This document shows, piece after piece, positions 7,133-8,967 of a stretch of DNA of 8,967 bases; the first letter of the stretch is position 1, and each line of letters begins with the position of its first letter. The stretch spans positions 1 through 8,967 of the forward strand of contig CALGZD010000030.1 of assembly GCA_937934635.1 (NCBI GenBank), in the 5' to 3' direction. This stretch comes from an uncultured Deinococcales bacterium (GTDB taxonomy: Bacteria; Deinococcota; Deinococci; Deinococcales; Trueperaceae). Position numbers and translations under genes: made by a program. The notes below the pieces were generated by a model. The model saw nothing but the letters and a program-made list of their open reading frames with translations. It did no database searches and had not been told where the DNA came from.

Positions 7133-7165
7133 CATCACATAGCCCCATCACATAGCCATCACATA
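7133..7165 (-). repeat. Three direct repeats upstream of the pur promoter
   Basis: The 9-mer TATGTGATG occurs three times on the minus strand, at 7165-7157, 7154-7146 and 7141-7133, with starts 11 and 13 bases apart. The first two copies extend as TATGTGATGG. They lie about 12 to 44 bp upstream of the -35 box, on close to one face of the helix. That is a usual place for activator or repressor binding. No regulator is recognised, and this is not the E. coli PurR operator. Confidence 0.6.
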
Positions 7166-7199
7166 AATAACAGACTTGCACAGTTACGATGATTTAGGA

Positions 7200-8396
7200 C
7201 TAATACACCAATCTATCTTTGTAGCGTCTAAAAATATAGAAAGCCAATAAAGCACCTGGTACCAACAACCAATATGCCATAGACATCGCAGCTTGCATAC
7301 CTATCACGTCTTGCATTCTTCCTACAAAAATGTAAAAAAGACCTGCACTTCCCCAACTAAACCCCATCATAATTCCTGAAGCAGTACCAATAGCATGTGG
7401 TGCTAAGTCTTGTGCGCTTACAATCATCAAAGGTAAACCTGCATTTACAAGAACACCGCCAAGCATGATTAAGCCATAGTAAGCTGGTGATGCAATCTCA
7501 ACTTGAAACAATAAAAGAAACACTGGCAAAGCAGCAAGCATTGTGCCAGTAATCAAAATTTGTCTGTTTAAGTAGGGTGCAAGATAACCAGCAAGTATGC
7601 CACCAAAACCAGCAGCAAATGAATTGAGTGCTAGCGTCCAACCAATGACACTACTATCTCTAGCGATGCCTTGACTAACCAACCAGAGTGGCATACCACT
7701 TGCAAAAGTCACATAGGTGATGCTTCGCAAAATACCAACTATTGCTAGCAAACCTACTGGACCATTAAATATAGACAAGTCAAAAAACTTTCGTTTTTCA
7801 ACTTGAGACATGTCCACCTTTGGCATCACCACGAACATAAGAAGTGCCAAGACAACACCTGGAATCATGACAATAGGTGTCCACTGAAGCCCAAAGTTTG
7901 CAATGATAAACAAAGCAACAATTGGACCAATTGCCAACCCAATCGTGCCACCAAAGCTAAAAAGACCCACAGCCAAACCTTTATTTTTGCCTGACTCTCT
8001 AGCAATGCTTGTACCCGCAGGGTGAAAAGCAGCAGAGCCTAAACCACCAAATAGCAAACAGAAAAAAAGTAAAGGAACTGTGGGCATAACCCCCATAAGG
8101 CTAAGCAATAATGCAATGAGTAATGCACCAAAAGCAGCAGTGACACGTCTACCAAAACGATCCGCTACACTTCCAAATAATGGTTGAACAAAAGAGGTAC
8201 TTAGCGATAGTGTTGCGACCAACATTGCCAAGGTCGTTTTGCTAAGCGCAAACTTTTCTTGAAGAATGGGCTGCATAGCATAGAACATGCTGCTATAGCT
8301 ATCCACTCCCATATGTACCAAAATAAGAAAGATAGATAAGCCACCACTTGAAAGTGCAAAACGCTTTTGTAGAGCTGAACTTTTTGCCTGAAGCAT
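7200..8396 (-). CDS. MFS transporter, Fsr-like (fosmidomycin-resistance branch)
   Basis: This is a 398-residue inner-membrane protein of the major facilitator superfamily with about 12 hydrophobic segments and no signal peptide. The family loop after TM2 is GSVADRFGRR (75-84). FHPAGTSIARESG (124-136), followed by GLFSFGGTIGLAIGP (144-158), resembles the Fsr branch, where an FHP motif and a GG-x-LG-x-GP segment are typical. A hydrophilic loop at about 191-206 separates the two six-helix halves. Members export antibiotics or small metabolites by proton antiport. The substrate here is unknown, and the position before the pur genes hints at nothing firm. The start at 8396 has no clear Shine-Dalgarno sequence; Met29 would cut into TM1, so 8396 is kept. 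The 196 bp to purL carries its own promoter, and no strong terminator is visible after the TAG. Confidence 0.85.
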   Translation of the reverse strand: MLQAKSSALQKRFALSSGGLSIFLILVHMGVDSYSSMFYAMQPILQEKFALSKTTLAMLVATLSLSTSFVQPLFGSVADRFGRRVTAAFGALLIALLLSLMGVMPTVPLLFFCLLFGGLGSAAFHPAGTSIARESGKNKGLAVGLFSFGGTIGLAIGPIVALFIIANFGLQWTPIVMIPGVVLALLMFVVMPKVDMSQVEKRKFFDLSIFNGPVGLLAIVGILRSITYVTFASGMPLWLVSQGIARDSSVIGWTLALNSFAAGFGGILAGYLAPYLNRQILITGTMLAALPVFLLLFQVEIASPAYYGLIMLGGVLVNAGLPLMIVSAQDLAPHAIGTASGIMMGFSWGSAGLFYIFVGRMQDVIGMQAAMSMAYWLLVPGALLAFYIFRRYKDRLVY

Positions 8397-8468
8397 GGCA
8401 CAGTCTAGTGCTTTGAAACCTAAAATGTAAGGGTGTGCCCTGCAGTACAGGCCGAATATCTTAGATGT

Positions 8469-8736
8469 TTATAAAATTCGGCGCATCACCACACGGCTAT
8501 CAGATGGATTGTGAATAGATTCAAATCCGCAAGCTAAAAATGTCGCTTCAAACCCAACATGAATCTGGCTACTCGATCGACGCTTTTCACTTGTAAAGGG
8601 AAAACCATCAAGTGCTTCTGCACCATGCTCTTTTGCTAGCTTGACCGCAGCTTCAAGAAGAGTCTTTGTTAATCCCTGCCCTCGTGCATCATTGTGAGTA
8701 TAAAAGCAGGGCACAAACCAAACATTTAAAACTTTA
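8469..8736 (-). pseudogene. GNAT N-acetyltransferase, C-terminal fragment cut by an IS element
   Basis: About 88 codons of a GNAT-family acetyltransferase remain. VWFVPCFYTHN is the central beta strand. It is followed by DARGQGLTKTLLEAAVKLAKEHGA, which is the acetyl-CoA-binding R-x-x-G-x-G/A loop and helix. The fragment then runs through DGFPF, FLACGFESI and a C-terminal strand ending VVMRRIL. Homologues of this type are usually 150-200 residues, so the N-terminal half, including the substrate side, is missing. The frame stays open upstream to an ATG at 8828, but residues before about 8736 come from DNA that encodes the transposase in another frame. That ATG is therefore not the native start. 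A short hybrid protein might still be made, but it is probably inactive. The acetylated substrate cannot be told. Confidence 0.8.
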
Positions 8737-8967
8737 GGCTCAATATGCGTTTCAAGGGCATAGCAAAAGTTGAAGTAAAGAAGGCAGTAAAGCTTTGCCT
8801 CTTTGTCTAGAGTTATGAACAAATTCAAAGAAGCCTAAATAGAGAGGTAGGTTTTCTTGAGAGATACCTCTATGAGGTCTGAGCCAAGAACGAAGTAAGG
8901 ACCAAAAGCCTTCAATAGTGTTGGTGTGGACTTCACAGAAACCATCACCATCATCATCTCTGGCATA
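8737..8967 (-). mobile_element. IS1595-like insertion sequence, 3' end (partial)
   Basis: The right part of the window holds the 3' end of an insertion sequence whose other end lies outside. The likely boundary is at 8737: the plus strand there starts GGCTCAATATGCG and runs through the transposase stop, while interrupted acetyltransferase coding begins on the other side. A terminal sequence beginning GG is plausible for this family. The matching inverted repeat and the target duplication cannot be seen. An expected 8 bp duplication would be AAACTTTA (8729-8736). Confidence 0.65.
8752..8967 (-). CDS. IS1595/ISXO2-like transposase, C-terminal fragment
   Basis: The last 71 codons and the TGA stop of a transposase are present; the rest lies beyond the window edge. 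The sequence reads DDDGDGF, then CEVHTNTIEGFWSLLRSWLRP, RGISQENLPLYLGFFEFVHN and a basic/hydrophobic tail. The VHTN-x-EG-x-W...R-x-x-RG-S...L-x-Y...F-x-x-N pattern is the C-terminal end of the ISXO2-like DDE domain, where the Glu of the NTIEG segment is the likely third acidic catalytic residue. The fragment is open with no disruption. Whether the whole gene is intact cannot be judged. It overlaps, in another frame, the first codons of the longest open frame that continues into the acetyltransferase remnant. Confidence 0.85.
   Translation of the reverse strand, partial: YARDDDGDGFCEVHTNTIEGFWSLLRSWLRPHRGISQENLPLYLGFFEFVHNSRQRGKALLPSLLQLLLCP

Noticed and set aside
7004..7199. E. coli-type PurR operator
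   Set aside because: No match to the ACGCAAACGTTTGCGT palindrome was found in this spacer.
7803..7994. Histidine-rich plus-strand open frame
   Set aside because: It is antisense to the MFS gene; the His/Asn richness results from reverse reading of hydrophobic codons.
8440..8460. Terminator between the GNAT fragment and the MFS gene
   Set aside because: CCTG and CAGG can pair around TACTG, but the stem is only 4 bp and no T-run follows on the minus strand.
8469..8828. A complete 119-residue acetyltransferase starting at 8828
   Set aside because: Its first 30 or so codons come from transposase DNA read in another frame; only the part from about 8736 on is acetyltransferase.

Overview
The window is a bacterial purine-biosynthesis operon plus a disturbed flank. 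All recognisable genes lie on the minus strand, so transcription runs from high to low coordinates. Base composition is AT-rich, the coding density is high and gene junctions are tight. The taxon cannot be fixed from the sequence. The enzyme variants (PurF with a propeptide and Fe-S ligand cysteines, a class II PurE, an Ade1-like PurC, and PurL separate from PurQ) are not the set found in E. coli and its close relatives. They fit better with lineages such as Chloroflexota, spirochaetes or deltaproteobacteria, but that is inferred from memory of the families.

Purine operon (about 7121 down to 1). A strong sigma-70-like promoter (TTGACA, 17 bp spacer, AATAAT) lies before purL. The order is then purL, purQ, purC, purE, purF and purD, with purD cut by the left window edge. 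PurD makes GAR from phosphoribosylamine. PurF makes phosphoribosylamine from PRPP and glutamine. PurL with PurQ makes FGAM. PurE carboxylates AIR, and PurC makes SAICAR. Not seen here are purN or purT, purM, purB and purH. No purK is seen either, and the PurE type suggests none is needed. Junctions are an ATGA overlap (purL/purQ), 37 nt (purQ/purC), 60 nt (purC/purE), a 20 bp overlap (purE/purF) and 12 nt (purF/purD).

Upstream flank (7122 to 8967). A 12-TM MFS transporter resembling the fosmidomycin-resistance (Fsr) branch precedes the operon, separated by a 196 bp regulatory spacer. Before it lies the C-terminal half of a GNAT acetyltransferase. This fragment is fused abruptly to the 3' end of an IS1595/ISXO2-like transposase that runs off the right edge. 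The simplest reading is that the insertion sequence broke the acetyltransferase gene.

No defence system, CRISPR array, RNA gene or clearly undescribed system is visible. The points of interest are the combination of enzyme variants, the operator-like repeats before purL, a 15 bp in-frame duplication of the purQ 3' end, and the IS/GNAT junction.
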